In this document: piece by piece, positions 1-10,921 of the stretch
How the letters are laid out: the number at the start of each line of letters is the position of its first letter
Numbering within the stretch: position 1 is the first letter of the stretch
Assembly (NCBI GenBank): GCA_022819855.1
Contig: JAJEGN010000018.1
Location: forward strand, 23,501-87,500
From: Gammaproteobacteria bacterium
Lineage (GTDB): Bacteria; Pseudomonadota; Gammaproteobacteria; Steroidobacterales; Rariloculaceae
DNA: 64,000 bases
Reading direction: 5' to 3'
Notes under the pieces: generated by a model
Told to the model about the DNA's origin: nothing
Databases searched by the model: none
Seen by the model: only the letters and a program-made list of their open reading frames with translations
Program-made: the position numbers and the translations under genes

Positions 1-765
1 GTAGAGAATCGATTCCGGTATCCCCATGAGGTAGCCGGAGTAGCGCCATACGGCGAGCACGCTCGCCTTTTCCTCCTCGTTGTATGTTGCGCCGACCTTC
101 TGGGAATAGTCGAGCAGGCGCTTGGAGAATACCGCGATGGCAAGTCCGAGATGCGCCGCGCTGAGCGGCGTGCCCCAGGCATCGGTGTCCCAGACGTCCG
201 AACGCGCGAGCAGCGTACGGATTCGGCTGTGCACGAATCGCACGCGCGTGGACAGTTTCCAGCCGTCGCCGTCGCGCTGCAGGCCGCCCGGATAGAAGAT
301 CTCCATCAACTGGCGGTTGTTCTGCCTGAGCCGCCGGCTGGTCGAGGCCACGCGTTGGGTGATGTTGAAGGACTTCGCGATCATCGTGGAAAACCCTTCC
401 ACGAGCACGCCGGTGACGAAGGCCACGAGCATGAGGTCGGCGTTGGCGTGAAAGACGCGGACCCCGGGACGAAAGGCCTCGTGGTCCAGCCATTCGGGCT
501 CCTGCAGGCCGTCAAAGAAATCGCGCAGGGCCCTGGGCGCCTTGCGCAGCGTTTCGGTCTCCTGTTCGATGCCCGCGCCGATGAAACGATGCAGGTCGTC
601 CGGTCGCATCGAGGCAAGCTCCTCCATGACCGGATCGAGTTCGGGGTCGCCGATGGTCGTGTGCCTCATGTAATTGTCGGCGCGCGACTGCGAATGCTCC
701 CTCGCCTTCGGATACTGCGCCGTATAGGCGGAGGGCACCTGCGTCATCGTGGGACCCTGTGACAT
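1..765 (-). CDS. DUF2236 / MpaB-like oxygenase-domain protein (3' end outside window)
   Basis: Open from an ATG at 765-763 to the window edge, 255 codons with no stop, so the C-terminus is missing. The translation reads like the DUF2236 family (ER-bound oxygenase mpaB / rubber oxygenase Lcp catalytic domain): an early GDPELDPVMEELA stretch, FFDGLQEPEWLD, a hydrophobic LMLVAFVTGVLVEGFST helix, then a conserved block with STRVRFVHSRIR and WGTPLSAAHLGLAI. Family members are haem-dependent oxygenases or oxidases, but the substrate cannot be inferred here. It starts 29 bases after the LolA-like gene on the same strand, so the two are probably co-transcribed. A second ATG at 747 (MTQVPSAY) has a slightly better purine-rich upstream stretch. 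Confidence 0.8.
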   Translation of the reverse strand, partial: MSQGPTMTQVPSAYTAQYPKAREHSQSRADNYMRHTTIGDPELDPVMEELASMRPDDLHRFIGAGIEQETETLRKAPRALRDFFDGLQEPEWLDHEAFRPGVRVFHANADLMLVAFVTGVLVEGFSTMIAKSFNITQRVASTSRRLRQNNRQLMEIFYPGGLQRDGDGWKLSTRVRFVHSRIRTLLARSDVWDTDAWGTPLSAAHLGLAIAVFSKRLLDYSQKVGATYNEEEKASVLAVWRYSGYLMGIPESILY

Positions 766-794
766 GCGATCGCGGCAGGTCGACCGTCCGCGGA

Positions 795-1613
795 TCAGCG
801 TACGCGGCGGAGCCCCGTCTGCGTGAACTCGGAGTCGCTGACGTCGGTGCCGTACTCGAAGTCCGACCACGTCAGCAACGTGCTCTTGCCCGTGAGGTGA
901 TTGACCATGTTCAGCTCGTGCGCTTGCCAGTAGCGATCCTGGTACTGCTCATAACTGCCGAGGGTCAGTGTCTTGAGATGCTCATCCCTGCGGTCGTAGT
1001 ACTCGACCTTCCAGGTGCGAAGCTCGTCCGTGTCCTGCCAGACAAGCTGCCGAAGATAGGCCGATCCTTCGCCTACCGGGGTCCGCTCGATCACCGTGCA
1101 GGCCAGGTCGCCGCACGGTTCGTCACGCAGGTAACGGTAAGTGAATTTCTCCACCTCCGGAACGCTCATGTCCTCGTATGCGAACTCGCTGCCCATGAAG
1201 GATCCGGAGCGGTTGGAGGAACTGATTCGCCTGACGCGTGACACTGCCGGCAGATAGAGCCACCGGTCATCGCTCGCGTCCGCATGCGAGTGGACAAGAA
1301 AAGCCGTGCCCGAGACATCGCGCGGCTCATCGAATACGAACAGGCTCCGGTCGCCGTCGCCTTCAACCTCGAGCACCTTGACCCGCAGTTCGCGCCGGCT
1401 CTCCTGGCCCTGCCGGTTGCGCAACAGCATGGTCTGGCTGGCGGTGAAGTTGCCGAAACCCCGGTCGCGCTCGCGGGTGTCCTGCGCGATGCGTAGCCCC
1501 TTGTCCTCGGGGCTTTCGGACTGCGCGTAAGCTGAAACTGCGGTCGCAAGCGTTGCTGCCAGCAAAATCCCGACGTAGCGCAACGCAAGCGCAGGGCGGT
1601 TCGCAGAGGCCAT
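795..1613 (-). CDS. Outer-membrane lipoprotein-sorting (LolA-like) exported protein
   Basis: 272 residues with an N-terminal signal peptide (hydrophobic LALRYVGILLAATLATAV then AYAQ). The mature part matches the LolA-like family usually annotated 'outer membrane lipoprotein-sorting protein': DKGLRIAQDTRERDRGFGNF, TASQTMLLRNRQGQESRRE, RSLFVFDEPRDVSGTAFL, DRWLYLPAVSRVRRI, FMGSEFAYEDM and the closing NHLTGKSTLLTWSDFEYG. Such proteins are periplasmic and often lie beside RND/MMPL exporters; none is visible here. The start at 1613 is chosen because GGAGAA lies 7 bases upstream and the signal peptide begins there; the frame is open further upstream but with non-coding-like composition. Likely first gene of an operon with the DUF2236 gene. 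Confidence 0.85.
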   Translation of the reverse strand: MASANRPALALRYVGILLAATLATAVSAYAQSESPEDKGLRIAQDTRERDRGFGNFTASQTMLLRNRQGQESRRELRVKVLEVEGDGDRSLFVFDEPRDVSGTAFLVHSHADASDDRWLYLPAVSRVRRISSSNRSGSFMGSEFAYEDMSVPEVEKFTYRYLRDEPCGDLACTVIERTPVGEGSAYLRQLVWQDTDELRTWKVEYYDRRDEHLKTLTLGSYEQYQDRYWQAHELNMVNHLTGKSTLLTWSDFEYGTDVSDSEFTQTGLRRVR

Positions 1614-1993
1614 GAATGTTCTCCATGGAGACAGTCGACGTGAGCCAGTGAATATAGCATGCAGGGTACGGCATGAAACCCGCAACGCGGCGGCGCGATC
1701 GCCTGCGGACGCCCGTGAATCGCTCCGTGCCCGGACTCGTGGGATCGGTTTCCCGGTCGCGTACTTGCAAATTGCCGCGTCAGCGGTTCACAATACGTTT
1801 GCAGGCGAGGACTCTCGCTCTCTCAGACACCCAACTACACTCCCGCGAGTCTCGTAGAAAGCGACCAGCTTCCGTTTTACGCCTTGCCGGCCGGGGTCCG
1901 TCACTTTCTGTCCATTCAGCAGCGCGAAGCGTACGCACCTGACGCGCAGCGGGTCTTGACGGGAAATTCGCACGACCGGAGGCAGCCAGAATT
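1614..1993. other. Intergenic region between divergent LolA-like and trxA genes
   Basis: 380 bases with no convincing gene. It must hold the promoters for the leftward LolA-like operon and the rightward trxA-rho pair. A weak sigma70-like match (TTGCAA at 1765-1770, 18-base spacer, CACAAT at 1789-1794) points towards trxA. GGAGG at 1978-1982 is the trxA ribosome binding site. Confidence 0.45.
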
Positions 1994-2341
1994 GTGAGTG
2001 ATCAGATCGTACATACGACCGATGCCGACTTCGCGGCAGACGTTCTTCAGTCGGAGCAGCCCGTGCTGCTCGACTTTTGGGCCGAGTGGTGCGGGCCGTG
2101 CAGAATGATCGCACCGATCCTGGACTCCATCGCGGCCGAGCAGGAAGGCCGGCTCCGGATCGTCAAGCTCAATATCGACGAGAATCCGCGTACTCCGATG
2201 CAGTTCAACGTTCGCAGCATCCCGATGCTGCTGCTGTTTAGCGGCGGTTCGGTCGTGGATCAGGTCGTCGGAGCCGTTCCGAAGGCGCGGCTCGAGGCGT
2301 TTCTCAAGCCGCATCTCGATGGGAAGGGGAGTGACAGCTAA
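1994..2341 (+). CDS. trxA: Thioredoxin
   Basis: 115 residues, the standard size for a cytoplasmic thioredoxin 1. The redox motif WCGPC is followed by RMIAPILD, and the cis-proline loop is present as SIPMLLLF. Function is NADPH/TrxB-linked reduction of protein disulfides, including ribonucleotide reductase. The GTG start at 1994 is preceded by GGAGG 11 bases upstream and gives the usual MSDxIVHxTD N-terminus. The stop codon overlaps an ATG (TAATG at 2339-2343) that opens a nine-codon reading frame ending on the GTG start of rho, so trxA and rho are likely transcribed and perhaps translated together, as in the trxA-rhoL-rho arrangement of E. coli. Confidence 0.97.
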   Translation: MSDQIVHTTDADFAADVLQSEQPVLLDFWAEWCGPCRMIAPILDSIAAEQEGRLRIVKLNIDENPRTPMQFNVRSIPMLLLFSGGSVVDQVVGAVPKARLEAFLKPHLDGKGSDS

Positions 2342-2366
2342 TGTTCGCCAGCCCTGGTAAGCATTC

Positions 2367-2370
<4 letters not shown>
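2341..2370 (+). other. Possible nine-codon rho leader peptide
   Basis: ATG at 2341-2343 shares its A with the trxA stop codon. The frame encodes MFASPGKHS and stops with TGA at 2368-2370, overlapping the GTG start of the long rho form at 2367. Overlaps at both ends would allow termination-reinitiation coupling from trxA through to rho. E. coli has a longer rhoL leader at the same place. Translation is inferred only from this geometry. Confidence 0.35.
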
Positions 2371-3796
<1,426 letters not shown>

Positions 3797-3800
<4 letters not shown>

Positions 3801-5101
3801 GAAGCCTGGTTCGCGCCGCGCTCTTCGCGGGCAACGGCGCGATAGCCGATGTCGCTGCGGCAGAACGCCCCTTCCCAATCGATCTTCTCCACTGCCGCAT
3901 AGGCGCGCTCCTGCGCCTTGCTGACGCTGTCGCCGAGCGCGACCGTGCACAGCACGCGGCCGCCGCTCGTCACGACCCGACCGGCGTCCAGACGAGTGCC
4001 GGCGTGGAATACCTTGACCGTATCGCTGTCGAGTCCGTCGAGGCCGGTGATGGGCTTGTTCTTCTCGTAGCCGGCGGGGTATCCGCCGGCGGCCATGACG
4101 ACCCCGACGCAGGCGCGAGGATCCCAGTCGAGATCGGCCTCGTCGAGCGCGCCGCCGAAACTCTCAAGTAACACGGCGACGAGATCCGAGCGCAGGCGGA
4201 ACAATATCGGCTGGGTTTCGGGGTCGCCGAACCGGCAGTTGAACTCGAGCACCCGGGGCGCGCCGTGCTCGTCGATCATGAGTCCCGCATAGAGGAAACC
4301 GCGATAGTGGATGCCGTCCGCGGCAAGCCCCTCGACGGCCGGCCGCATGACCTGGTCCATGATCCTGTCGTTGACTTCGCCGCTGACAACCGGAGCCGGG
4401 GAGTAGGCGCCCATGCCGCCCGTGTTCGGTCCGCGGTCGCCGTCGTCGCGGGCCTTGTGGTCCTGGGAACTTGCGAGCGGCAGGATGCGCGTGCCGTCGA
4501 CGAGCGCGATGAAGCTTGCTTCCTCGCCGCGCAGGAAATCCTCGATGACCACGGTCTTGCCCGCGTCGCCGAAGTCATGCTCCTCCAGCATGCCGCGCAA
4601 GGTCCGATCGGCTTCCTCCGCGGTGTGCGCGATGATGACGCCTTTGCCGGCGGCAAGCCCGTCGGCCTTGATGACCGTCGGCAGCGGTCGTCCGGCGAGA
4701 TAGCGGCGCGCGGCTTCGAGGTCGTCGAAAGCCTCGTAGTCGGCCGTCGGGATGTCGTGCCGGGCGAAGAAGTCCTTGGCGAAGGACTTCGAGCCTTCCA
4801 GGCGAGCCCCGCTTGCGCTCGGTCCGAAGCACTTGAGGCCCTCGGCTTCGAAGCGGTCTGTGATGCCCTCGACGAGCGGCTGCTCGGGCCCGACGATGCT
4901 GAGGCCGACCGATTCGTCCTTCGCGAGCCCGACGAGCCCGTCGATGTCGTCCGCGCCGACCTCGACGTTGCGCACTCCGGGCTCGAGCGCGGTGCCGGCG
5001 TTGCCCGGCGCGCACAGCACTTCGGAGACGAGCGGCGACCGGGCTGCCTTCCAGGCAAGCGCGTGCTCGCGGCCGCCGCCGCCGACGATCAGGACCTTCA
5101 T
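3797..5101 (-). CDS. purD: Phosphoribosylamine-glycine ligase (GARS)
   Basis: 434 residues, close to the 429 of E. coli PurD. Catalyses ATP-dependent ligation of glycine to 5-phosphoribosylamine, step 2 of de novo purine synthesis. Visible marks are the N-terminal [16 protein letters not shown] nucleotide fold, [10 protein letters not shown], the ATP-grasp region ([16 protein letters not shown]), [16 protein letters not shown] and [14 protein letters not shown] with metal ligands. ATG at 5101 is preferred over GTG at 5107 because AGGG lies seven bases upstream of it. It follows purH by about 50 bases, the classic purHD pair, and converges on rho. Confidence 0.96.
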
Positions 5102-5153
5102 CGACACACCCTGCGCATGTGCTTGCGTCCGCTCCCCGCGCGCGAACTATCGG

Positions 5154-6704
5154 CTAGTGCCGGAAGTGGCGCACACCGGTGAATACCATCGCGATGTCGT
5201 GCTCGTTCGCGGCCGCGATGACCTCGTCGTCCCGGATCGAGCCTCCCGGCTGGATCACGGCGCGTATGCCGTGTTCCGCGGCGCTGTCGATGCCGTCGCG
5301 AAACGGGAAGTAGGCGTCGGATGCCATCACGGCGCCGGCGAGCGGCAGTCCTTCCTCCTCGGCCTTGAGGGCGGCGATCCGCGCGCTGACAACGCGGCTC
5401 ATCTGCCCTGCGCCGACGCCCACGGTCCTGCCGCCGTGCGCGAAGACGATGGCGTTTGACTTCACGAACCTCGCGACGCGCCAGGCGAACATGAGGTCGC
5501 GATGTTCCGCATCGGTGGGTTGCCTGTCGGTCACGGTTCTGGTGGCCGTCGAATCGGGATCGCCGCGGTCGCGCGACTGCAGCAACACGCCGCCGGCGAT
5601 CGTGCGGATGTCCGGCGTATCGGACCCGGCCGACGGCGTACCGCAGGCGAGTACGCGTATTCTGGATTTGGCGGCGAGTGCGGCCAGCGCCCCTTTCTGG
5701 ATCTCGGGCGCGACGATGACCTCAGCGTACTGGCGCTCGACGATCGCGCTCGCGGTGTCGGCGTCCAGTGCCCTGTTGAAGGCGATCACACCGCCGAAGG
5801 CCGACGTCGGATCGCCGTGGTAGGCGAGATCGTACGCGGACATCGGGGTCTCGGCGGTGGCCACGCCGCAGGGGTTGGCGTGCTTGACGATCACGCAGGC
5901 CGGCTCCTCGAACGCGAACACGCATTCGAGTGCCGTGTCGGCATCGGCGAGATTGTTGAACGACAGCGGCTTGCCCTGGAACTGGCGCGCCTGCGCGACG
6001 GTGCCCTTCGGTGCAGCCGGATCGACGTAGAGGGCCGCATATTGGTGGGGGTTCTCGCCGTAACGCAGTTCGGCGGTCTTCGGCAGTGACAACAGCAGGG
6101 GATCGGGCGGCGCGTCGTCAGGTTTCGACAGCCCACCGAGATAGCGGCTTATCGCCGTGTCGTAGCGTGCGGTGTGGGCGTAAGCCTTGACGGCCAGACG
6201 GCGTCTTAGCTCGGCATCCGGTCCGCCGTTTCGATAACTCTCGATGACTTTCCTGTAGTCCCTGGAATCGACGATCACGACGACGCGATCATGATTCTTC
6301 GCGGCGGCGCGCAGCATCGCGGGTCCGCCGATGTCGATGTTCTCGATCGCGTCGGAAACGCTCGAATCCGGGTCTGCGGCGATCTGTTCGAACGGATAGA
6401 GGTTGACGACGAGCAGGTCGATCGCCGCGATGCCGTGCTGGTCGAGCGTCTCCTCATCGACCCCGCGGCGGGCAAGCAGGCCGCCATGGATCGCCGGATG
6501 CAGCGTCTTGACGCGCCCGTCCATGAGTTCCGGAAAGCCCGTCAGTTCGGAGACTTCGGTGACGTCGAGACTCGCCTCGCGCAGCGCGCGCGCGGTGCCG
6601 CCGGTCGAAATCAGTTCGAACGACAGCTCGGCAAGCTGCCTGGCGAAATCCGCCACGTCGCGTTTGTCCGATACGCTCAACAGGGCTCGGCGGGGCGTGC
6701 TCAT
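5154..6704 (-). CDS. purH: Bifunctional AICAR transformylase / IMP cyclohydrolase
   Basis: 516 residues (E. coli 529). Catalyses the last two steps of IMP synthesis in the cytoplasm. N-terminal IMP cyclohydrolase domain: [54 protein letters not shown]-terminal transformylase domain: [37 protein letters not shown] with the catalytic Lys-His, and [18 protein letters not shown], ending [12 protein letters not shown] and [14 protein letters not shown] 6704 gives the family N-terminus; the frame stays open upstream but the extra residues match nothing. Forms an operon with purD. In Pseudomonas-type genomes fis and dusB sit directly upstream; neither is here. Confidence 0.96.
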   Translation of the reverse strand: MSTPRRALLSVSDKRDVADFARQLAELSFELISTGGTARALREASLDVTEVSELTGFPELMDGRVKTLHPAIHGGLLARRGVDEETLDQHGIAAIDLLVVNLYPFEQIAADPDSSVSDAIENIDIGGPAMLRAAAKNHDRVVVIVDSRDYRKVIESYRNGGPDAELRRRLAVKAYAHTARYDTAISRYLGGLSKPDDAPPDPLLLSLPKTAELRYGENPHQYAALYVDPAAPKGTVAQARQFQGKPLSFNNLADADTALECVFAFEEPACVIVKHANPCGVATAETPMSAYDLAYHGDPTSAFGGVIAFNRALDADTASAIVERQYAEVIVAPEIQKGALAALAAKSRIRVLACGTPSAGSDTPDIRTIAGGVLLQSRDRGDPDSTATRTVTDRQPTDAEHRDLMFAWRVARFVKSNAIVFAHGGRTVGVGAGQMSRVVSARIAALKAEEEGLPLAGAVMASDAYFPFRDGIDSAAEHGIRAVIQPGGSIRDDEVIAAANEHDIAMVFTGVRHFRH

Positions 6705-6863
6705 TGGCCGGCGGAACCGTACATCGGGCTGTGCGTCTTCAACGTACTTCGAGCGTCCCGCGGGTTTGGCGTGAATCCCCCTGGCCATGTAGCGGCCGGG
6801 GAGAACGACGGCGGATGATAGCACGCGCCCGAAGCGCGATTTCCCGCCCCCGCGCGGCGCCGC

Positions 6864-7661
6864 TCAGCGAAAAATCGCGTCCCTCTGGCAGCTCAGTTGG
6901 CCGGGTTCCCGTTCGACGCAGAGGTCGAGTTCGAAACCTGCCGTATCGGGACCCGGATCGACGACGGTGAGCTCGAGCCTTGCCGTCTCGCCCACGGACA
7001 TCAGCGCATCGGCAGCGACGTCGGCGGCCAGGTACTCGCCTGGCGAAAACGTGCGCGAACCGACCGCTGAATCCCAGCGATCGTTGAGCCTCAGATGGAC
7101 ATGCGGCCAGGGTTGCGCCCGGGGACCGCCGTTGAAGATGCTGGCGGCGACGACGAGACTGCTTCGGCGCGCCGAACCCGGCCCGGTGCGTGCGGAGGAA
7201 TCGATGACCACGTACTGCCCCAGGTCCCAGTTCGGGGTCAGCGGCACGCCGATGAACTCATAGGCGCGTGCAAGGGTTGGCCCGATCGCTTCATGCACGG
7301 CGAGCTCACCGCGATAGTGGTGCACGCCCTGAGCCGCAAGCGCGAGCGCAGCGAGACCTGCCGCGTACGGCCAGAGCCTGCGCCATCGGGTCTCGGGTTC
7401 CTGCGACCAGCTCAGCGTCGACGCCGCGGCGTCACCGTCCGGTCCGGCTTCGCCGCCGCCGGCGGCCGCGTGCGCTTCGTCGAATGCTTCGTGGTCTGCC
7501 GCTTGTCCGCTTGCGGCGCCCGGCGCGCCGTCCGGCTCGGCGTGGTGGGCATTGAACACTGTCTCACAGCGGCCGCAACGAACCTGTCCGCCAGCCTCGC
7601 CAAGCGCGTCGGCGGTGATCCGAAACGTCGTCATGCAGGCTGGACAGCGCGTATATAGCAT
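6864..7661 (-). CDS. DUF3426 zinc-ribbon inner-membrane protein
   Basis: 265 residues. The N-terminus is an MJ0042-type zinc ribbon (CPAC near residues 8-11, CGRC at 29-32), followed by an Ala/Gly/Asp-rich low-complexity linker, one membrane segment (WPYAAGLAALALAAQGV) and a C-terminal DUF3426 domain with VVAASIFNGGPRAQPWPHVHLRLND. The role is not established; the architecture (cytoplasmic zinc ribbon, single helix, periplasmic domain) suggests a membrane-anchored regulator or assembly factor. In many gammaproteobacteria it lies between prmA and dusB-fis-purHD. Here both neighbours are gone: accC is upstream and purH directly downstream. Confidence 0.85.
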   Translation of the reverse strand: MLYTRCPACMTTFRITADALGEAGGQVRCGRCETVFNAHHAEPDGAPGAASGQAADHEAFDEAHAAAGGGEAGPDGDAAASTLSWSQEPETRWRRLWPYAAGLAALALAAQGVHHYRGELAVHEAIGPTLARAYEFIGVPLTPNWDLGQYVVIDSSARTGPGSARRSSLVVAASIFNGGPRAQPWPHVHLRLNDRWDSAVGSRTFSPGEYLAADVAADALMSVGETARLELTVVDPGPDTAGFELDLCVEREPGQLSCQRDAIFR

Positions 7662-7723
7662 GGCGTCCCGAGAGCCGTGAGCAACAGGATTCTAGCAGCC
7701 CGTGGCAGAAGTCCCGCTGCATT

Positions 7724-7810
7724 TGGCGGAAGACCGCCTCGCAAAGCCTGATTGGCGGAAGACCGCCTCGCCAAGCCTGATTGGCCGAAACGGCTGGCCG
7801 AAGACGGCTG
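7724..7810. repeat. Three 29-bp tandem units, each with a small hairpin
   Basis: Units begin at 7724, 7753 and 7782. The first two are near-identical and contain GGCGGAAGACCGCC, which can fold into a five-pair stem with an AAGA loop; the third has diverged to a GGCCGAAACGGCTGGCC-type palindrome. They fill the accC to DUF3426 gap, where prmA usually lies in related gene orders. Confidence 0.8.
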
Positions 7811-7899
7811 ATCGACCGACGATGCATCCTGGCTGCCTGAGTTGCTCGCCGGTCTCGGTGCGACGGGAGACTTCTGACACGGACTGCCTGGCCACGGCG

Positions 7900-9243
7900 C
7901 TACTTCAGGCCGAGCCTCTTCTCCAGGTAATGGATGTCAGTGCCGCCGGTCTTGAAGGCCGAATGCTGGAAGATCTCCTGATGCAGGGGCACGTTGGTGT
8001 GAATGCCGTCGAGGACGATCTCGCCGAGCGCCGATGTCATCCTCGCGATCGCCGACGGCCGCTCGTCGCCGTGGGCGATGATCTTGGCAAGCAGCGAGTC
8101 GTAATGCGGGGGCACCTTGTAGCCGGTGTACACGTGGCTGTCCACGCGAATGCCGGGCCCGCCCGGCGGATGCCATAGCGAGACGGTGCCCGGCGACGGC
8201 ATGAAGGTCGTCGGGTGCTCGGCGTTGATCCGGCACTCGATCGCATGGCCGCTGACCATGATTTCATCCTGGGACCAGGGGAGCGGGTCGCCGGCAGCGA
8301 TCGCAAGCTGCGCCTTGATGATGTCGATGCCCGTGACCATCTCGGTCACCGGGTGCTCCACCTGAATGCGCGTGTTCATCTCGATGAAATGGAACTCGCC
8401 GTCTTCGTAGAGAAACTCGAACGTGCCGGCGCCCCGGTAGCCGATCTGCCGGCAGGCGTCCACGCAGCGCATGCCCATCTGTGCCCGGACCTCCGGCGTT
8501 ATGCCGGGCGCGGGCGCTTCCTCGACGACCTTCTGGTGCCGCCGCTGCATCGAGCAGTCGCGCTCACCGAGATGGATGGCATTGCCGTGCCCGTCCGCGA
8601 GGACCTGGAACTCGATATGCCGCGGCCGTTCCAGGTATTTCTCCATGTAGACCTGGTCGTTGCCGAAGGCCGCGCGCGCTTCGGTCTGCGTGATCGTTAT
8701 GGCGTTGAGCAGCGCCGCTTCGCTGTGTACCACGCGCATGCCCCGGCCGCCGCCTCCGCCGGCCGCCTTGATGATGACGGGGTAGCCGAGTTCGCGCGCG
8801 TTGCGCATGTGTTCGTCGGCGTCTTCGAGTTTCAGGGCGCCGGTACCGGGAACGCAGGGCACGCCGGCCTTGCGCATCGCCTCGATCGCGGAGACCTTGT
8901 CGCCCATGAGCCTGATCGTTTCCGCCTTCGGGCCGATGAATACGAAGCCGCTTTCCTCGACCTGCTCGGCGAAATCGGCATTCTCGGCGAGGAAGCCGTA
9001 GCCCGGGTGGATCGCGACGGCGTCGGTCACTTCGGCCGCGGCGATGATCGACGGCATGTTCAGGTAGCTGTCCTGGGACGGCGCCGGTCCGATGCAGACG
9101 GTCTCGTCCGCGAGCAATACGTGCTTGAGGTTGGCATCGGCCGCCGAATAGGCGGCAACGGACTTGATGCCGAGTTCGCGGCACGCACGCAGGACGCGCA
9201 ACGCAATCTCGCCGCGATTGGCGATCAGCACCTTGTCGAGCAC
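7900..9243 (-). CDS. accC: Acetyl-CoA carboxylase, biotin carboxylase subunit
   Basis: 447 residues, the canonical size. Carboxylates the biotin of AccB using ATP and bicarbonate, the first half-reaction of fatty-acid synthesis. Features: N-terminal [20 protein letters not shown], the glycine-rich ATP loop ([15 protein letters not shown]), [38 protein letters not shown], catalytic [16 protein letters not shown] with its Arg and Glu, and the C-terminal [13 protein letters not shown]. Uses a GTG start at 9243, six bases after the accB stop. Last gene of aroQ-accB-accC. Confidence 0.97.
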   Translation of the reverse strand: MLDKVLIANRGEIALRVLRACRELGIKSVAAYSAADANLKHVLLADETVCIGPAPSQDSYLNMPSIIAAAEVTDAVAIHPGYGFLAENADFAEQVEESGFVFIGPKAETIRLMGDKVSAIEAMRKAGVPCVPGTGALKLEDADEHMRNARELGYPVIIKAAGGGGGRGMRVVHSEAALLNAITITQTEARAAFGNDQVYMEKYLERPRHIEFQVLADGHGNAIHLGERDCSMQRRHQKVVEEAPAPGITPEVRAQMGMRCVDACRQIGYRGAGTFEFLYEDGEFHFIEMNTRIQVEHPVTEMVTGIDIIKAQLAIAAGDPLPWSQDEIMVSGHAIECRINAEHPTTFMPSPGTVSLWHPPGGPGIRVDSHVYTGYKVPPHYDSLLAKIIAHGDERPSAIARMTSALGEIVLDGIHTNVPLHQEIFQHSAFKTGGTDIHYLEKRLGLK

Positions 9244-9249
9244 GGGCGG

Positions 9250-9699
9250 CTATTCCTCTATGACGAACAGCGCCTGCCCGTATTCGACGGGATTGCCGTT
9301 TTCGACGAGGATCTTCGCGACACGGCCGGCCGTGTCCGATTCGATCTGATTCATCATCTTCATCGCTTCAATGATGCAGAGCGTGTCGCCTGGCGCGACC
9401 GTGCTGCCGACCTCGACGAAGGGTTTCGCTCCAGGGCTCGGCGCGGCGTAGAAGATCCCGACCATCGGCGCAGTGATTTCGTGGCCGTGAGGCGGCTCGG
9501 CGCCCGGCGGCGCGGTCCTGGATCCGGCTTCCCGCTCGGGCCCGGCGGTCGCCGCCGGCGATTGCGCAACAACCTCGGCCGGCGCCGTGGACGCGTGCCG
9601 GCTGATTCGGACGGACTCTTCGCCTTCGGTAATTTCAAGCTCTGCGATGCCCGATGTCTCGACGAGCTCGATGAGTTTCTTGAGTTTGCGAATATCCAT
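9250..9699 (-). CDS. accB: Acetyl-CoA carboxylase biotin carboxyl carrier protein
   Basis: 149 residues. N-terminal [14 protein letters not shown] helix region, a Pro/Ala-rich mobile linker (about residues 45-70) and the C-terminal biotinyl domain with the EAMKM motif, whose lysine is biotinylated by BirA; birA itself is encoded in this window at 32.7-33.6 kb. The protruding-thumb region preceding the motif ([19 protein letters not shown]) is typical of bacterial AccB. The stop codon lies six bases before accC and the start two bases after the aroQ stop, so the three are translated from one message. Confidence 0.97.
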   Translation of the reverse strand: MDIRKLKKLIELVETSGIAELEITEGEESVRISRHASTAPAEVVAQSPAATAGPEREAGSRTAPPGAEPPHGHEITAPMVGIFYAAPSPGAKPFVEVGSTVAPGDTLCIIEAMKMMNQIESDTAGRVAKILVENGNPVEYGQALFVIEE

Positions 9700-9701
9700 T
9701 T

Positions 9702-10148
9702 CTATTGCGGCTGGCGGCTCAGGTAACGATGGGCCGCCGTCAGCGCGAGTTCGTAGCTTGCGACGCCGAAGCCCGCGACCGTGCCGACAGCGATGTCGGC
9801 GAAGAACGACCGCTGGCGAAAGTCCTCTCGCGACGCCACGTTCGACAGGTGGACTTCCACGAACGGTATCTCGACGGCGAGAAGCGCGTCGCGCAACGCC
9901 ACGCTGGTGTGCGTGAACGCCGCCGGGTTGAACAGGATGAAATCGACCGAACCGCGCGCTGCGTGGACGCGCTCGATGAGTTCATGCTCGGCGTCGCTCT
10001 GATACGCCTCGAGCGAGTGGCCGAAGTCCGCCGCCTGCTCGCGAAGCTGCGCTTCGATATCGGCAAGCGTCGTCGTGCCGTAGACTTCGGGCTCTCGGTG
10101 TCCGAGCAGGCCAAGGTTCGGTCCGTTGAGCAGCAGTAGATTCGACAT
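9702..10148 (-). CDS. aroQ: 3-dehydroquinate dehydratase, type II
   Basis: 148 residues. Converts 3-dehydroquinate to 3-dehydroshikimate in the shikimate pathway. Motifs: [20 protein letters not shown], where the active-site loop Arg and Tyr are visible, [37 protein letters not shown] with the Asn and catalytic His region, [25 protein letters not shown] and [11 protein letters not shown]. First gene of aroQ-accB-accC, an arrangement conserved in pseudomonads and relatives. Confidence 0.97.
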   Translation of the reverse strand: MSNLLLLNGPNLGLLGHREPEVYGTTTLADIEAQLREQAADFGHSLEAYQSDAEHELIERVHAARGSVDFILFNPAAFTHTSVALRDALLAVEIPFVEVHLSNVASREDFRQRSFFADIAVGTVAGFGVASYELALTAAHRYLSRQPQ

Positions 10149-10261
10149 TGCACAAGTTACGGTAACTTCGGTGCAAGATTACTGTATTTCGCTGCATTTG
10201 GCAGCATTTTTGCGCGTTTTTCGAGGATTCCGCTGCGCAGGCCGGCAGGCTGCGCGGGTAG

Positions 10262-10292
10262 GGCCAGGAGCCTGCGGCGCAGGCTCCTGGCC
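10262..10292. repeat. Perfect 15-bp inverted repeat just 3' of the TlpA gene
   Basis: Arms at 10262-10276 and 10278-10292 (GGCCAGGAGCCTGCG and its complement, one base apart) form a very stable stem two bases past the TlpA stop on the minus strand. There is no T-run on either side, so it is not a classic intrinsic terminator; it may block exonucleases or be a REP-type element. Confidence 0.6.
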
Positions 10293-10294
10293 TG

Positions 10295-10906
10295 TCAGAT
10301 GCGGTCGGCGAGCCGCGTCCGTGCAGCGGTGTTGTCGATTTTCCCTGCCGCGAGTTCGTCGAGCACGGCGACGTAACGCTCGAGATGTTCGGGGTGAACT
10401 TCGCCCGTATGCACGCCGAGCACGGCGCCGTCGGCGCCCGTGAAGACCGTGAAGGGCAGCGCGAGGAACTGCACTCCGAACGCTGAAGCCGCTGACATCG
10501 CTTCGGCTTCGCCCATGAGCACCGGATAGTTGAACTGCATCTCGTCGGCGAACGCGAGCACCGGCTCGCGGCGGTCGATGGCGATGCCGACCACCTGCAG
10601 TGACGCGTTGTCGGTCTGAAATTCCTTGAGCATCGGGATTTCCCGGAGGCAGGGTGCGCACCAGGTGGCCCAGAAGTTGACGAGCATGGGCTTGCCGGCC
10701 CAGCTCCCGATCGAACGCATGTCCCCGCCGAGGTCTTCGAGCGCGAAGTCCGGCAAACTGTCAGCGAGCGTTGGCTGCGCCGCTGCGAGTGCCGGCGGGG
10801 CCTCTTCGGCAGGATCGCCTGCAAGCAGCCTGTAGCCGGTGTAGGCGACCAGTGCCGCCGCGCTCAGCGCGAGGGTCAATCCGGCTGGCGTTGCGAACCT
10901 TGCCAT
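10295..10906 (-). CDS. TlpA-like periplasmic thiol:disulfide oxidoreductase
   Basis: 203 residues. An N-terminal signal anchor (LTLALSAAALVAYTGYRLL) is followed by a thioredoxin fold with the redox motif WCAPC (context MLVNFWATWCAPCLREIPML) and a cis-proline region around LALPFTVFTG. This is the AhpC/TSA-Redoxin subclass that reduces apocytochrome c or other periplasmic cysteines. It lies 15 bases downstream of dsbD on the same strand, so DsbD is its likely electron donor. Followed by a strong hairpin. Confidence 0.9.
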   Translation of the reverse strand: MARFATPAGLTLALSAAALVAYTGYRLLAGDPAEEAPPALAAAQPTLADSLPDFALEDLGGDMRSIGSWAGKPMLVNFWATWCAPCLREIPMLKEFQTDNASLQVVGIAIDRREPVLAFADEMQFNYPVLMGEAEAMSAASAFGVQFLALPFTVFTGADGAVLGVHTGEVHPEHLERYVAVLDELAAGKIDNTAARTRLADRI

Positions 10907-10921
10907 CGTGGAATCGTTGCC

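Noticed and set aside
151..762. 203-codon plus-strand frame at the left edge
   Set aside because: The minus strand encodes the DUF2236 protein with clear family motifs; the plus frame is its shadow.
10262..10292. Inverted repeat as an intrinsic terminator for the TlpA gene
   Set aside because: The stem is perfect but neither strand has a following T-run, so it is listed as a repeat.
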